Shown one piece after another: positions 63,141 through 64,000 of a stretch of 64,000 nucleotides of DNA. Source of the stretch: JAMQKA01 sp034521835. GTDB taxonomy: Bacteria; Bacteroidota; Rhodothermia; Balneolales; Balneolaceae. The stretch's first letter is position 1; each line of letters opens with the position of its first letter. A model generated the notes under the pieces. That model did no database searches. It saw nothing but the letters and a program-made list of their open reading frames with translations, and was not told the DNA's origin. The position numbers and the translations under genes are program-made. The DNA lies in contig JAXHMA010000003.1 of assembly GCA_034521835.1 (NCBI GenBank), positions 1 through 64,000 on the forward strand, written 5' to 3'.

Positions 63141-63418
63141 TTAGACAGGTGCTTTTCAATACGTTGCCTGGCTTCTTCCATCCTGTAGGTCTCTCCCTTC
63201 TCTACCTGTTGTTTGGCTTCGAGCAAGTCTTCCAGCAATTCCAACTTCTTGGAAAAGCGTTCATATTCGGTCACATCCATCAATACAGCCGCACTTTTAC
63301 CGTGTTGAGTCAGAATAATAGGTTGTTTTTCCTTTTTAAGGCGCTTAATAAAATCAGCTGACTTCTTGCGGAACTCCGAGAGTGGTTCTATATCTTTTGA
63401 GATCGAAATGCTTTTCAT
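63131..63418 (-). CDS. Phd/YefM family antitoxin
   Basis: I chose the ATG at 63418 (MKSISISKDIEPLSEFRKKS), giving 95 residues. The Phd fold is clear in QPIILTQHGKSAAVLMDVTE; a C-terminal helix (RMEEARQRIEKHLSKWK) would bind the toxin. It is the first gene of the pair and probably represses its own promoter between it and copy E. Confidence 0.92.
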   Translation of the reverse strand: MKSISISKDIEPLSEFRKKSADFIKRLKKEKQPIILTQHGKSAAVLMDVTEYERFSKKLELLEDLLEAKQQVEKGETYRMEEARQRIEKHLSKWK

Positions 63419-63493
63419 AGTGGTACTTATTTTGTCTTTATATGTACCGTAAATATACTGAAAGGTTACCCAGTGGACAAGAGGGAATAGGTT

Positions 63494-63619
63494 GGCTAAC
63501 GACATTGCGCATAACCTGTGCACGGATTCATATTGAATTAGCAACTAACGAATGATGAGTTTTAAAACCAAGAGCGGCAAAGTTTTGGCGAGGCGTGTCC
63601 GCTTAATGCTTGGTTAGCC
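63494..63619. repeat. attC-like palindromic repeat, copy E
   Basis: Left end GGCTAACGACATTGCGCATA (63494-) and right end CGCTTAATGCTTGGTTAGCC (to 63619), so the two outer heptamers GGCTAAC and GTTAGCC are perfectly complementary. It starts 11 bases past the stop at 63631. It shares over 50 identical internal bases with copy C. Confidence 0.7.
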
Positions 63620-63630
63620 TGCAGGAATGT

Positions 63631-64000
63631 TTAGATAAAATCTCGATTAGTCGAATCGTCTAAATATTTCAAAAACCAATCCAACCTATCTAAGACTTTG
63701 GGGTCATTTCTATTTTTCTCAATTTGATTATGAATATGTGTTTTTATAGAACGTACCAATTCTTTTACATCATTAGGCGGCTCATAAATTTGTTGCATTA
63801 GAAACCTAATTGTTCTCAAAGTATCAATAAAAAAGTAGCCGTCAGATTCATCTTTTTTAGTAAATCTACGAAATAATTTTTGACCAGTTGGATCAAGAGA
63901 ATCTTTAAAATCCATTACATTTTTATCAATTATTATCCTCGGTTTATTTGCTTTTTTTGATTCTAATTCGTGAGCTCTTATTAAACCAGGACCAAAAACG
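63631..64000 (-). CDS. Cyclase-like accessory protein, 5' truncated by window edge
   Basis: The visible C-terminal part, about 122 residues, is open to the window end. Upstream of the first ATG the frame continues as FGPGLIRAHELESKKANKPR followed by IIIDKNVM, so 63915 is not the true start. The segment GPGLI-x-A-x-ELES-x-A-x-x-PRIIID recurs in short proteins that look like class III nucleotide cyclases found in accessory regions; this is recollection and I cannot see the catalytic part. Function is therefore uncertain. Confidence 0.5.
   Translation of the reverse strand, partial: VFGPGLIRAHELESKKANKPRIIIDKNVMDFKDSLDPTGQKLFRRFTKKDESDGYFFIDTLRTIRFLMQQIYEPPNDVKELVRSIKTHIHNQIEKNRNDPKVLDRLDWFLKYLDDSTNRDFI

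Noticed and set aside
60690..64000. CRISPR array explanation for the repeats
   Set aside because: Repeats are about 125 bp, separated by 0.7-1 kb coding units, not short repeats with short spacers, and no cas gene is present.

Overview
The window looks like chromosome from a marine or saline member of Balneolota/Rhodothermota (Bacteroidota side of the tree). This is inferred from gene content: a Bacteroidetes-type omega subunit in a yicC-gmk-rpoZ-coaBC block, a three-gene sdhCAB operon with a fused cytochrome b subunit, many short lipoprotein signals, InlB-like repeats and HisKA_2 sensor kinases. No rRNA or taxonomic marker is present to settle it.

Many essential genes (hisS, sdhA, sdhC, coaBC, the glucose/mannose-phosphate isomerase) are split by one-base frameshifts, often in short homopolymers, while neighbours are intact. 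This looks more like uncorrected read or assembly error than gene decay, so I give whole-gene coordinates and state where the frame breaks. The first 4.5 kb is so heavily broken that true decay is also possible.

Layout. 1-4.4 kb: broken surface protein, a lipoprotein and a broken membrane gene. 4.9-7.8 kb: DUF305 lipoprotein and LVIVD-repeat protein. 8.0-14.1 kb: tripartite RND efflux system. 14.4-18.8 kb: tight operon of an ATP-grasp ligase, a large papain-like protein and an alanine racemase-family enzyme. 19-20.4 kb: cold-shock protein and a secreted esterase. 21.3-26.5 kb: two paralogous PAS sensor kinases. 26.8-32.7 kb: coaBC, rpoZ, gmk, yicC, phosphohexomutase, corrinoid adenosyltransferase and YigZ. 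32.9-36.5 kb: sdhCAB. 36.8-37.9 kb: a nuclease-like/RAMA gene inserted as a cassette-like unit at the end of hisS. 39.3-41.0 kb: quinone oxidoreductase and LmbE-type deacetylase. 41.0-53.7 kb: minus-strand surface-glycan cluster with four sulfotransferases, a flippase, two glycosyltransferases, a polysaccharide deacetylase, WbqC and YfhO, headed by gatC. 54.0-60.0 kb: HPr, Enzyme I, PGI/PMI, birA, tilS, hpt. 60.1 kb: tRNA-Ser. 60.6-64 kb: array of same-strand small genes separated by 125-bp palindromic repeats.

The strongest unusual signal is that last region together with the hisS insertion. The repeats have conserved inverted ends (GGCTAAC...GTTAGCC), lie just after stop codons, and the end sequences pair across each gene as expected for integron attC sites. 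Cargo is toxin-antitoxin pairs, a HEPN-like protein and a cyclase-like protein. No integrase is in the window. The second notable candidate is the ATP-grasp/papain-like/racemase operon.
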